Positions 30,252-39,042 of a DNA stretch of 64,000 nucleotides are shown piece by piece. The notes under the pieces were generated by a model, which was not told the origin of the DNA, ran no database searches, and saw only the letters and a list, made by a program, of their open reading frames with translations. A program made the translations under genes and the position numbers. Source of the DNA: Candidatus Odyssella thessalonicensis L13 (GTDB lineage Bacteria; Pseudomonadota; Alphaproteobacteria; Paracaedibacterales; Paracaedibacteraceae); NCBI RefSeq assembly GCF_000190415.1, contig NZ_AEWF01000010.1, positions 1-64,000 on the forward strand, written 5' to 3'. Position 1 is the first letter of the stretch. The number at the start of each line of letters is the position of its first letter.

Positions 30252-30575
30252 AAACCGACCTCACAACAAAGCCTCCATGACGACGAATCATAGAGGCTGG
30301 CAACCGAGCACAAATGTATTTGAAAGAGGTTTTAATCTTTTGTTAAGAAAATTACAAGAGGCAAAAATGGTGATTTTTTGCCCTTTCGAAGAAAACTTTA
30401 AAATAATGCAATAAAATATGAGGGGCTATATTTTAGATAACAGTTTTTATTATACAATTTACTTAAAAGTTGATTTTGTTTTATTTATAAGTATCACTCT
30501 TTTTATTATGACTCAATCTTAACCTTAAGTTCGATTTAGAATTTTGCCTTTTCTTCGATAAAAGCATAGCTAGGG
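30252..30575. other. upstream region of the large toxin gene
   Basis: Contains the ribosome-binding site of the toxin gene, an inverted repeat (30270-30296), and AT-rich sequence (30340-30540) that may carry the promoter. No gene is seen. Confidence 0.5.
30270..30296 (-). promoter_or_regulatory. inverted repeat in the leader of the large toxin gene
   Basis: AGCCTCcATGA and TCATaGAGGCT flank seven bases, giving a stem of ten pairs with one mismatch, about 19 bp upstream of the toxin ATG. It could be an operator or a leader hairpin affecting translation. The role is inferred from position only. Confidence 0.4.
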
Positions 30576-31103
30576 TTACCATTTCCGCTCAAATTCCTCG
30601 ACCACATGCTCATCTGTCAGATTCAGGTAAATGGCGGTTGTGGTTAAACGGTCATGGCCTAGAGCTTTTTGGACGGCGGCTAAGGAGATACCTTTTTGGA
30701 GAGCCAACGTGGCAAATGTATGGCGGAGTACATGCGGCGTGACAGTTTGGGTCAGTTTCGCTCGATTCGCCACATGTTTAACAATCTTCTGCACCTGGCG
30801 CGGCCCCACAAACCATTTGTCATGGATCGAAAAATAGGGCTCCAATAAGGCTTGGACGCGCCGTGACATAGGAACGACTCTCTTTTTGGATTGCTTCCCA
30901 TAAGGCCCTCCTTTACCAGCAATGCGAATTGATTTCTGTTGCCAGAGGATATTTTGCGGCGTTAAGCTGCAAAGCTCCGAGACGCGCAGGCCCGTATCAA
31001 GGAGTGTCCAGATGATCAATTTTTCTTGAGGCGTTTGACAAGCATGAGAGAGGCGATCAGCTTCTTCGGCCCGTAAAGGATCCCTGACATATTGATAGGC
31101 CAT
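30576..31103 (-). CDS. tyrosine recombinase, catalytic domain only
   Basis: A protein of 175 residues with all active-site residues of the XerC/D family: Arg40 (TGLRVSEL), His124 and Arg127 (PHVLRHTFA), His150 (ALGHDR) and Tyr159 (AIYLNL). The N-terminal core-binding domain of normal recombinases (about 100 residues) is missing, although the protein starts at a proper ATG. Enzymes of this short form occur with some integrons and mobile elements. It lies just upstream of the large toxin gene in the same direction, so a role in rearranging the toxin cassettes is possible but unproven. Confidence 0.85.
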   Translation of the reverse strand: MAYQYVRDPLRAEEADRLSHACQTPQEKLIIWTLLDTGLRVSELCSLTPQNILWQQKSIRIAGKGGPYGKQSKKRVVPMSRRVQALLEPYFSIHDKWFVGPRQVQKIVKHVANRAKLTQTVTPHVLRHTFATLALQKGISLAAVQKALGHDRLTTTAIYLNLTDEHVVEEFERKW

Positions 31104-31404
31104 GAATTATCATTTCCTTGAAAAGTTCGCGCTTTAAAAAAACTTGCGACTATAGTTCGTATTTTATGTAATTCATCCTTAGCCTGAAACCTTGAGCAAT
31201 GCAAGAACTGAGAGGATTATCATGGATCTAAAGTAGAGGATTGATCTGTGCCTAGTTCGCCTTTATGTGCGGAAGGCGAACTATGATTAAACAGAATTAC
31301 CTCTTCTGAGCTTTCAGTGGCTGAGAAGAAGTTTCAAAAAGTTATAAGAAAGTCTGAAGTTTTGGTTTTATAGAAAGCTCTCTATTTGATATCTCGTATA
31401 GCTT
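31104..31404. other. no gene seen
   Basis: About 300 bp between the recombinase and the Fic gene. A CGAACTA-type inverted repeat around 31257-31284 (TTCGCC ... GGCGAACTA) is visible. Nothing else is seen. Confidence 0.4.
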
Positions 31405-32577
31405 TTAATATAGACGCGAATAGGGTTCAGTTCCTTTATTCAGGACTTCCAGATATTCACTATAAACAAATATTTTATGGCGCTCTTTTCCTGTTACTTC
31501 TTTCACGATTCCCATACCTTCCAAAGAAGTTAGAGAGCGTATTACTGTTGGAAGGGAAAGATTACATGCTTGCTTAATGGCAGTTGTCGTCGTAATTGGA
31601 TGTTGTTGTAGATAAGAATAAATCATCAAGATAGTAGCCGTAGATTTGTGTGATTCTTCGATAGTTGCTCTATCTTTGTTAAAAATCTTGATAATTGCTT
31701 GAGCGGTAGCCGTTGCTTGATTTGCAGTTTCAATGACACCTTTCAAGAAAAATACGATCCAATCTTCCCACTCTCCCGTTTCACGGACTCTTTGCAGATG
31801 CTCATAGTAAGCTGTGCGATTAACTTTAAAATAAAGACTCAAATAGAGAAGTGGTTGCTGCAGGATTCCTTCATGACAGAGAATAAAAGTAATTAGTAGC
31901 CGCCCGAGTCGCCCATTACCATCTAAGAATGGATGAATAGTTTCGAATTGGACATGCGCTAGTGCGGCTTTGACAAGGGCTGGTAAATTAATGGGCTCAT
32001 CGTGGAGAAAACGCTCAAATTGCCCTAAGGTATCCATAAGATATTCTGGAGGTGGTGGAACAAACAACGCATTACCTGGCCGCGATCCACCGATCCAATT
32101 CTGTGAGGTCCTAAATTCTCCAGGGAGTTTGGTACTTCCTCTTCCATGTGCCATAAGTTTTTGATGAATCTCCCGGATAAGACGCAAAGATAAAGGGAAT
32201 TCTTTTAGTCTCTCTAATCCATAATTCATTGCCGCGACATAACAAGACACCTCAGTAACATCATCAATTGGGACGCCAGGAATTTCCTGGTTTTCAAATA
32301 AGAGAAGGTCAGATAGAGAAGATTGAGTACCTTCTATTTGAGAAGATAAGACTGCTTCTTTACGGACATACATGTAAAGAAAAAGAGAGGGGTTGGGTAG
32401 AATCATACTCATGCCGTCTAAACGTCCAAGCGATGTAGCAGCCTGATCCAACAATGAATAAAACTTATTGATTTCTAGCGGAGGTGTAGGAGGAAGAGGT
32501 TGAGGTAGATAAGCATTGTAAGTTTCTCCGCCAAGAGAACACTTAATGTATTTACCAATTCGATCTTTTTTGTTCAT
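31405..32577 (-). CDS. Fic-family protein with N-terminal inhibitory motif and C-terminal winged helix
   Basis: A protein of 390 residues, full length for the class with Fic_N, Fic and winged-helix parts. SSQIEG (Ser78-x3-Glu82-Gly83) is the inhibitory (S/T)xxxE(G/N) helix that blocks ATP orientation. The catalytic motif is HPFLDGNGRLGR, His215. The C-terminal region TTTTAIKQACNLSLPTVIR is a helix-turn-helix. Such proteins transfer AMP to target hydroxyls or act on themselves; the target is unknown. All key residues are present, unlike the decayed copy at 9366. It is a single gene with its own promoter region upstream at 32578 onward. Confidence 0.92.
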   Translation of the reverse strand: MNKKDRIGKYIKCSLGGETYNAYLPQPLPPTPPLEINKFYSLLDQAATSLGRLDGMSMILPNPSLFLYMYVRKEAVLSSQIEGTQSSLSDLLLFENQEIPGVPIDDVTEVSCYVAAMNYGLERLKEFPLSLRLIREIHQKLMAHGRGSTKLPGEFRTSQNWIGGSRPGNALFVPPPPEYLMDTLGQFERFLHDEPINLPALVKAALAHVQFETIHPFLDGNGRLGRLLITFILCHEGILQQPLLYLSLYFKVNRTAYYEHLQRVRETGEWEDWIVFFLKGVIETANQATATAQAIIKIFNKDRATIEESHKSTATILMIYSYLQQHPITTTTAIKQACNLSLPTVIRSLTSLEGMGIVKEVTGKERHKIFVYSEYLEVLNKGTEPYSRLY

Positions 32578-32957
32578 AACAGAAATAAGTAACGTAATAT
32601 TGGATTTGTGTTACTAGCTATAAAATAACTAACATCCATGAAACATACAATGAAATAAGTAACATTTTTGTGTAAATGTTATATTTAAATTATACCTGAA
32701 GGTAAAAATGGCCTCTAAAAGCTTTAAAAAGGCTTACAAGAAAGATCCTGAGAAAATAGAAAGCTTATATACTTTATAGTCTGAGTTCTTAGCTATTTAC
32801 TGCCAAGCTTTTCCAGCTATCAGTTACAATAGTTAATAATTAGTAAATACAAGGGATATCCTATAAAGCGCTAAAACTATCAATTGCAAAGGTGACCTCG
32901 TCTAAATATGCGTAAGACTTGTTTCCTTCGTGCCTGCCCTGCTCAGTGGTTAGGTCT
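32578..32957. other. gene-free stretch between Fic and replication genes
   Basis: About 380 bp. It includes the Fic promoter region, where GTAAC/GTTAC elements recur several times (ATAAGTAAC at 32584 and 32654, TGTTACTAG at 32608), and a 23-codon frame starting at 32709 that is too short to support. Confidence 0.4.
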
Positions 32958-34043
32958 TTAGCAGATCTCTACTTGAAAACCAAGCCATTTTTGGATATCT
33001 GGCAAATACTTACTGATAATCCAATCTCTTTTAAACTGATTCGGGGCCTTGAGCACAAGAAGCTTAGAAGCTAATTCAATCTCTAACTCTTTAAACCAAG
33101 CTATATAAGTTGCTGCTCCTACAATTTTAAGAATTCGCGCTCGAATATCTCTAACTCTAGCATCCTCTGTAGCAAGCTCGATTGCATTTAAAGCATCTTT
33201 AGATAAATTTGGGAGGGGCCTAAGCTCTTTAACTCCTAGTTGTTTTTCAAAAATTTTCTGAATAAAGCCAAATTTAAGAGCACTATCTAAAGCAATCTTA
33301 AAACCATTTCTAAGCTTCCCCATAAGAAAATCACTAGAGGCAATTTGTAAGCAATATTCTTTCCATTTTTGAAGACTATTGTGAAATTTATATTTTAGAG
33401 CAGCGACGAGCTGTTGACAGCGCTGTCGAGTAGGTAGTGCTTTGACTTCTGGCGCAATAATTTCATTCCATATTGCGACCATTTCAAGAGCAGCTGGTTT
33501 TTCACCAGTATTTTTTTCAAAATTATTTTCTTCTGATTGTTTGGAACTATTTTGATTTATTAAAATATCTTGTTTTGTTTTCTTATCAATATAGATTGGC
33601 TCATTTTGAGCTGATGATGGAGTCAAAATGACCTTACTTTCTTTAGTTTCTTCCGAGATGGATAATGGTGCACTACGGCTTGTTAAGGATGAAACAGAAG
33701 GAAAAAACTTTTCTATTCGATCATAATTAATCGTATACCAATTTGTGCGATTGCTCTTATAAGAAGAGAGTTTACCAACAGATAAAATACCTAATCTTTT
33801 TAGGTTACTCACTGCTCTTTTAATTGTGCTTAAGGACAATACTTTTAAATCTGCAGCCCAACTTTCATAAGTATTAGCTATCCACTTCTTTCCCTCAAAA
33901 GATTTACCTTCAACTTTTGGATTGTTGATCCAAAAATGGATCTGTTGTAATAGAAGAGCGGATGATTTTCCAACTGCTTTTATTAGCTCGGGTTGCATTA
34001 GAAGACATTTATCCCCTATTAACAATGCTTTGGATTTAGACAT
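32958..34043 (-). CDS. plasmid-type replication initiator with winged helix and DnaA-domain-I-like end
   Basis: A protein of 361 residues from the ATG at 34043, preferred over the GTG at 34070 because AGGA lies seven bases upstream. Residues about 20-120 form a winged-helix part (LLLQQIHFWI, STIKRAVSNLKRLGIL), as in plasmid replication proteins that bind iterons. A polar linker follows (about 125-190). The last 65 residues (ARILKIVGAATYIAWFKELE, LLVLKAPNQFKRDWI) resemble the N-terminal domain of DnaA, which contacts the helicase. It probably starts replication at the repeats near 34560-35040. Together with the ParA genes it makes a plasmid-type maintenance unit. Confidence 0.7.
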   Translation of the reverse strand: MSKSKALLIGDKCLLMQPELIKAVGKSSALLLQQIHFWINNPKVEGKSFEGKKWIANTYESWAADLKVLSLSTIKRAVSNLKRLGILSVGKLSSYKSNRTNWYTINYDRIEKFFPSVSSLTSRSAPLSISEETKESKVILTPSSAQNEPIYIDKKTKQDILINQNSSKQSEENNFEKNTGEKPAALEMVAIWNEIIAPEVKALPTRQRCQQLVAALKYKFHNSLQKWKEYCLQIASSDFLMGKLRNGFKIALDSALKFGFIQKIFEKQLGVKELRPLPNLSKDALNAIELATEDARVRDIRARILKIVGAATYIAWFKELEIELASKLLVLKAPNQFKRDWIISKYLPDIQKWLGFQVEIC

Positions 34044-34161
34044 GTGCATTTCCTTTTTTAAAATTTGCACATGTTCAACAATAACAACAACTTGACATTG
34101 TAGAATAAAATCTTTAATATCAAATTAGAAATGTAGCTATTATAGAAGCTCATGTGCACAA

Positions 34162-34191
34162 AAAAACCTTCTGTTCCCGCAGAAGGTTTTT
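34162..34191 (-). terminator. rho-independent terminator after the RHH gene
   Basis: AAAAACCTTCTG, a six-base loop, then CAGAAGGTTTTT: a twelve-pair stem followed on the minus strand by a T run. It begins immediately after the stop of the gene at 34193. Confidence 0.85.
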
Positions 34192-34192
34192 G

Positions 34193-34468
34193 TTACTTTT
34201 CCACCATTAAAAGCATTATCTTTCTCAATTCTGTTACTGAGTCCTTTAATTCTTTAATGTCATTATGTAAATCAGCGTGAATATTTAGGTTCTTCAACTT
34301 GTCCCCTATAGCCTCCTTGATAAACTGTGTACGAGTCATATTTCTCTTTTCGCACTCCTTTTCTATTTGGATAAGAGTTTCTAAAGAGAGCGCCATATTA
34401 ACTCTTCCCGAAGTTGTACTCAAGCTTTTGCCCCTTTTCACCTTGTTGGTTAAGTAGATCTTAATCAC
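34193..34468 (-). CDS. ribbon-helix-helix DNA-binding protein
   Basis: A protein of 91 residues from a GTG. SGRVNMALSLETLIQIEKEC followed by NMTRTQFIKEAI is the strand-helix-helix of the CopG/Arc class. The C-terminal 30 residues are a short coiled coil (LHNDIKELKDSVTELRKI). It lies between the replication gene and the repeat region and has its own terminator, so a role as a regulator of copy number or of the repeats is likely. Confidence 0.7.
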   Translation of the reverse strand: MIKIYLTNKVKRGKSLSTTSGRVNMALSLETLIQIEKECEKRNMTRTQFIKEAIGDKLKNLNIHADLHNDIKELKDSVTELRKIMLLMVEK

Positions 34469-34559
34469 GGAATAAAGTGATTGTCAATAGGTGTGTAGAA
34501 TTGTGTCAAAGCGTGTTAATAAAATTGGCTAATAATTTTTCTTGTCTCTCGATAATGTG

Positions 34560-35045
34560 AAAACAAGATAGCATGATATCAAAAAATCGAGTTAACAAGT
34601 TATTTTTATATCAATATAAAACGAAAGCTAGATATCTAGATAAACACATTTCTTGCTTTCGGAATAACACTATATTACGTTAACTAAAAATCGTGTTATC
34701 ATGCTGAGTTTGAGAGTTTCATATAATTAAGCTTTAGCTATTCTAGCACTATATACCGAAAAAAATATATCACGCTATATAGCAAACGGGCTTTCAGGAT
34801 ATATAGATAGCGCGATATCATGTTTTTAGCTTTTTTATGGCAAAGGTACCATTTAAAGCAAAGCATTGTATATGAAAATTTATAAATCACGATATCAAGA
34901 AATAATTATATACAGATGTAGAATAAACACGATAAATAAAATTTTGGATATCAAGAAATCAAAATATCCATATTTATAATTTTCACGATAAAGCTAGGAA
35001 AGGTAGAGCACATAAGTTTGGTAAAGGAATCACGATATATAGAAA
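34560..35045. repeat. cluster of CACGATA-type repeats: possible plasmid origin or centromere
   Basis: Between the divergent replication and partition genes, a motif CACGATA(T/A) occurs at 34888, 34928, 34984 and 35031, with near forms at 34771 (CACGCTATAT), 34811 (CGCGATATCA), 34573 (CATGATATCA) and an inverted form at 34690 (TCGTGTTATC). GATATCAAGAAAT follows two of them (34891, 34947). Copies lie 40-60 bp apart in a very AT-rich setting. Iterons of plasmid origins and ParA-type centromeres look like this. It is not a CRISPR array: the repeats are short and imperfect and the gaps vary. Confidence 0.55.
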
Positions 35046-35988
35046 TAAAGAAATATATATTTATCTATGACACTATTAAGGGATTTATTGTTATCACTAT
35101 ATCATTTTGACTGCTTATCCCTATAACCGGCTAACTAAGGAAGCATTATCACTTAAGAATAACTAATTTAATGTATGGAATAAAAAGATGGAGAGAGGCA
35201 GCGGCGACTATACCATCTAATTCTGCTAAAATGTCTCGTTAGATGCTTTCTCATTGCTACATCTTCATTAGAGAGAGTCAGCTGAAGAAGATAAATAAAT
35301 CCAGATATAAAGAAAACATGAAATATATATATCTAGAGAAAAATTTATATAGAAAACTAGCTAACTAGTAATCTTGTTTTCAGTTTTATCTTTTAGGAGT
35401 TAAAGACAGCCGCATGCATAGCATAAAATGCCACAGGGCTATCCCTTTATAAGAGTAAAAACATATGGAAGAGTTTAAAGGAACATTAATTATTCATAAT
35501 AATTTACCTATATAAAGAAGCTCTCCATATTTTCCATAAAAGTGGATATATATATTAAGTATTATAGATAATAAGAAATACAAGTTTAAATAAAAATTTT
35601 TAAAAATTATAATATAATTATGAAAAACTACGAAGTATTATTATTTAGTATTATGATGTGTACAACACAATATTAAAATATTACACTAGGGAATTTGACC
35701 ACCTAAATAATATTTAAAAAGATTATATTGTCCTTTTTATAGTTTAATTAAATAGGCCTTATCAGTATGAATGTTTATTTTTTTAAAAAGAGAAAAATTA
35801 ACACCATATATAAAAACGTCTATATATCTGTAAACTTAATTCTCATAGAGAGGCAGAAAGATTATATTAACTTAGAGATAGCAATTGGTAACCCATACAT
35901 AAAGAAGGTATGTGTCGAATTAACTATCTATGCACATCCTGTGTCATATGTTATGTATAGCATTATAGGATATAAATATGGATAACTA
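35046..35988. other. AT-rich stretch upstream of parA
   Basis: About 940 bp with no convincing gene. A 72-codon frame at 35767-35985 ends three bases before parA but has no ribosome-binding site and no family resemblance; it may be chance. The AT content (35550-35700 is nearly all A and T) fits a region that melts easily. Confidence 0.4.
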
Positions 35989-36633
35989 ATGAAAGTATTA
36001 ACCATTGCAAATCGAAAGGGTGGAGCTGGAAAGTCAACTTGTGCTGCCCATTTAGCTGTTGAAGCAGTAAAATTAGGGATCAAAACTATACTTATAGATA
36101 TGGATCCTCAGAAAACTTTGGAAGGTTGGTGGCAGAAAAGAAGCGAAGAGAATCCCTATTTAATTGAAGCAAGCGCACCTGATCTTGAAAATGTAATAGA
36201 GAAACTTCGAAATAATAACTTTGATCTTTGTATTATTGATACCCCAGGAGATGCAAGCATCAACGCTCTCTCCGGTATGAAAGTTGCAGATTTAATAGTA
36301 ATACCTTCTAAACCAACGGCTCCAGATTTAACAGCTATTGGAAGAACGATTAGTATGGTGGAGGAAAGTAAAATTAGTTACGTGTTTGTAATTACTCAAG
36401 GTATTATAAGAGCAAAAGCGACTCTTCAAGCAGCTTCAGTGTTATCACAATTTGGAGCCGTAGCTCCGGCGGTCATCTCGAACAGAACCTCGTATGCGAC
36501 GGCAATGGGAATAGGAAGCTCAGCAGTAGAAACGGATAAGCAAGCAGCGGAAGAAATTAGCCAGGTATGGGAGTTTATAAAGTCTAGGCTGTTTGAATCT
36601 CCTAAATCTAGCAAGAAAAAATTAACAGCGTAG
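35989..36633 (+). CDS. parA: ParA-family partition ATPase
   Basis: A protein of 214 residues, the size of the short plasmid ParA (type Ib) group without a DNA-binding N-terminus. The deviant Walker A is KGGAGKST (residues 10-17), then LIDMDPQ (36-41) and CIIDTPGD. These ATPases coat the nucleoid and move the partition complex, separating plasmid copies. A small partner gene follows after eight bases. The upstream repeats would be the centromere. It could also serve a cargo other than plasmid DNA. Confidence 0.92.
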   Translation: MKVLTIANRKGGAGKSTCAAHLAVEAVKLGIKTILIDMDPQKTLEGWWQKRSEENPYLIEASAPDLENVIEKLRNNNFDLCIIDTPGDASINALSGMKVADLIVIPSKPTAPDLTAIGRTISMVEESKISYVFVITQGIIRAKATLQAASVLSQFGAVAPAVISNRTSYATAMGIGSSAVETDKQAAEEISQVWEFIKSRLFESPKSSKKKLTA

Positions 36634-36641
36634 GAGAAAAA

Positions 36642-36890
36642 ATGTCTAAACCGAAATTCTCGCTGACCTCAGATCTAGTAAAAGTGGAACCTGAGCCAAC
36701 TGTCGAGCCTAGTGACAAGCAGTTGCATCCTTCTAAAAAGGCAAAGAGCACCCACAATGTGCAGAAAGATTTTATTAGCTTGAAAATCCCTGCAGATCTT
36801 AAAAAGAAATTTCAAATATGGTGTTTAATGAATGATAAAAATATGACAGAAGGGTTAGAGGAAGCGCTAAAGCTCTTAATTGCAAAATAA
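36642..36890 (+). CDS. small ParA-partner DNA-binding protein (RHH type)
   Basis: A protein of 82 residues. The first 45 are polar and basic; the rest (FISLKIPADLKKKFQIWCLM, then MTEGLEEALKLL) reads as a ribbon-helix-helix with the strand FISLKIP. In plasmids of this class the small second gene is the centromere-binding protein that binds the repeats and stimulates ParA through its N-terminus. AGGAG precedes the ATG by six bases, and the gene follows parA by eight bases. No homologue is named. Confidence 0.7.
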   Translation: MSKPKFSLTSDLVKVEPEPTVEPSDKQLHPSKKAKSTHNVQKDFISLKIPADLKKKFQIWCLMNDKNMTEGLEEALKLLIAK

Positions 36891-37221
36891 GATATTTATT
36901 AGCTAGGAGGGGTTGTTATCTCTTGCGGAATAGTTGAAAGGAGTAGAAAGAATAAGTATAGGCTTTTTAAAGCTCATCAGTGTTACTCAAGAATTTTTAA
37001 AAAACTAATTAATCGCTTGGGAGAAATGGGAGAGGATTAGGAATGTTGCTGTGATATAGCAGAGTAAGTGGGAAGGGGTAATAACTGCAAAGAAAAGCAA
37101 TAATTGTTACTAAACTTCGCAAACCTATGAGTAAACCTTAAGCTACTAAAATCCGCCAAGAGAATCTATCTTGTAATCGTCTTTCCAGCCAATTAAACTG
37201 CAAGCCTCCTTTTTTACGCGA
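36891..37221. other. no gene seen
   Basis: About 330 bp after the partition genes. No clear terminator or gene is seen. Confidence 0.4.
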
Positions 37222-37350
37222 ACACATCTAAGCGATTGGTTGGCTTTAGAAAATTATTTCTCTTGCCTGTATCAATCTGAGCTAGGTCATCCACCTTTGC
37301 CGATTTCCCTCATGGTAGCACTGATCATGCTCCAACATATGCAGGCTTAG
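37222..37350 (+). pseudogene. transposase N-terminal relic (DUF772-like)
   Basis: A short frame reads THLSDWLALENYFSCLYQSE then LGHPPLPISLMVALIMLQHM and a stop. This is the start region of IS5/IS1182-type transposases (Y-x-x-x-x-GRPP-x-x-x-x-x-M-x-x-L-x-L-Q). Only a part of the N-terminal domain is left. Confidence 0.5.
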
Positions 37351-37758
37351 ATATATAGATCGCTCATGAATGAGTTAAGAATCCTTATTATTAGTATTTA
37401 ATGGCTATGACCACTTTCGATATAAGCTTCTAATTGATCGAGTAATCGTTCACGTAGTGAATCCCCGTTTATGAGCAAAGTAAAGAAAATTCTTCAAATA
37501 TTACTTAAAGGAAAAAGATGTTTAGGCTAATCAAGCCTATGTCTAAATAATAGACGGTGTTTTATTTATCTATTTCTATGCAGTTTGTCAAAGAAGTAAT
37601 ATTTTCATTTACATAGCAATAATTTTACTTCTCGAATAGGAGGAAAATGAGTAGTGGCTAAAAGCAAGTGTTTTACGGCAATATTTTTAGACTTATCATT
37701 TAAATAATTGATTAGGTAGCTGAAGCTAGTATTTCGCCGTAAAACTAATACATGCCCT
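37351..37758. other. no gene seen
   Basis: About 400 bp of AT-rich sequence, possibly further IS remains, between the transposase relic and the PIN-domain relic. Confidence 0.4.
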
Positions 37759-38115
37759 TTAGCGAATAAGGTTAATCTCGATATCAGTCAGCCCTAAATC
37801 AGCCCATACTTGATCTGCTGTATAGACAGGGAGTTTCATTTTTATTCCTAGGGCCATACAGGCCCTATCGCCTAAGGAAAGGCCTTTATGTGTGATTTGC
37901 TTCTCTAAGCTAGCTGCCATTAAAGCTTGCGAGGCATCAAAGGGAATAAGATGAGATATTAAAGGAAAAATAATTTCTTCACACTCCGGGAGGCTCATTT
38001 GAGAATCAAGAAGAACACTGGCAACTTCAGAAACATTAAGACTTGACATAACAATATGACCAAGCAATTCTTCCACTATTGTCGCTCCTTGCTCATTTTT
38101 AAGGAGAGCAAGGTC
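37759..38115 (-). pseudogene. PIN-domain (VapC-like) toxin, N-terminally cut
   Basis: The frame, open from 38115, reads DLALLKNEQGATIVEELLG, then NVSEVASVLLDS and GLSLGDRACMALGIK and ends VYTADQVWADLGL. These are the second to last blocks of PIN-domain RNases with two of the acidic residues (the Glu of NVSEV, the Asp of LGDRA) present. The first block with the N-terminal catalytic Asp and the start codon are missing; a TAG stands just before. The break coincides with the IS6 transposase fragment that adjoins it at 38116. No antitoxin gene is seen. Initiation at the internal GTG 38076 would give an incomplete protein. Confidence 0.7.
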
Positions 38116-38283
38116 CTACGAACAACGGGAAATCCATATAACGTAAGTACCAGCGTAAGCATTGCAAGATAACTTCTGGAAGGAAATGGCGATATCTGAA
38201 CTCTTTAGGTTTCATTGCAGTGACCATTTATTAGATAATTTACCCTTAACCTAACAACTTCCCAAGAATTTGCAACGGAACCT
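38116..38283 (-). pseudogene. IS6-family left end and transposase N-terminus
   Basis: The minus strand begins with GGTTCCGTTGCAAATTC (38283 downwards), the same end as at 2114, followed by a frame from 38215 reading MKPKEFRYRHFLPEVILQCL and RWYLRYMDFP, the N-terminal part of an IS6 transposase. It is cut at about 38120 at the PIN relic. Its other side abuts the toxin cassette at 38284. An IS-mediated deletion is the simplest reading. Confidence 0.7.
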
Positions 38284-38448
38284 AGTCCTGCGATTACAAT
38301 AACATTAGAGGCTACAGGCTTATTACATGATGAAGGTTGTTTAAGTAAAGGTCTGAAATTACTGTCAGAGGCCGCAGTCGCCTTAGATAGCTGTGCTCAT
38401 GAGCATCCCCATCTGACAAAGTTTGCTTTAACTTCGTTAGAGCTAGCC

Positions 38449-39042
38449 ATGGGGGGCGTCACCGGATATATTGGGTCCAAGGTTGCCGACGGGCTTGGGG
38501 TGACAGCTGTTGTCGATACGCATGTCAAACAAGCTGAATCTTGGATAAGCAACCAGCTCCAACAGACTACAGGAATGGGTGAGCAGAAATCTGATATGCT
38601 CGCTTCGGCTGGAACATTTGGGTTGATGTTTGGTGTTGGGGCCATGGTGGGCAGCACCAAGGATAAGCTGCTTGAAAAAGCCGGCCAGGTTGCTGAGAAA
38701 GTTAAGTTTTATTTTACTTATACGAAATATAAACCTAAGACTGGCCAAACTTACAGCGGTAGGGGTAGTGGAGTAGGGGATCCAAATAATCCATATGATG
38801 TGCAGCGCGCACTTGAAAGAAGAGACGCTAGGCACCATAAAAATGCTGAGGGATATGGCAGGGCAAAGTTAGATAAAGTTTCTACAAACCCTGATTCTAT
38901 TAGAGGTCGAGAACAAATTCAAATGGATAGTTTTGGTGGAGCACAATCGACAGGTGGAACGTCTGGGAATAGCATAAACGGAATTAGAAAAAACCATCCT
39001 AAAAAAGATATATTTATGCAAGCAGGGAGTACCTTAGAATAA
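38449..39042 (+). CDS. orphan toxin cassette: GIY-YIG-like tail, 5' cut by IS6
   Basis: An open frame with the sense reaching back to about 38284, the edge of the IS6 relic, so the true start is lost; the first ATG is 38449 (197 codons). The N-terminal part is a Gly-rich pre-toxin segment (GGVTGYIGSKVADGLGV, AGTFGLMFGVGAMVG). The tail reads FTYTKYKPKTGQTYSGR, ARHHKNAEGYG, SIRGREQ and GGTSGNSINGI, a GIY-YIG-like pattern (Y-T-Y ... TG-x-x-Y-x-G-R, later Arg and Glu) common at the ends of Rhs/CdiA proteins. It is followed with one base overlap by an Imm26-like gene. No ribosome-binding site is seen. Confidence 0.65.
   Translation: MGGVTGYIGSKVADGLGVTAVVDTHVKQAESWISNQLQQTTGMGEQKSDMLASAGTFGLMFGVGAMVGSTKDKLLEKAGQVAEKVKFYFTYTKYKPKTGQTYSGRGSGVGDPNNPYDVQRALERRDARHHKNAEGYGRAKLDKVSTNPDSIRGREQIQMDSFGGAQSTGGTSGNSINGIRKNHPKKDIFMQAGSTLE

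Noticed and set aside
34560..35045. CRISPR array
   Set aside because: Repeated motifs are only 8-13 bases, imperfect, in part inverted, and unevenly spaced; no cas genes are near. Iterons or a centromere fit better.
35767..35985. 72-codon frame just before parA as a gene
   Set aside because: No ribosome-binding site, AT-driven composition and no family pattern. The short gap to parA is the only support.
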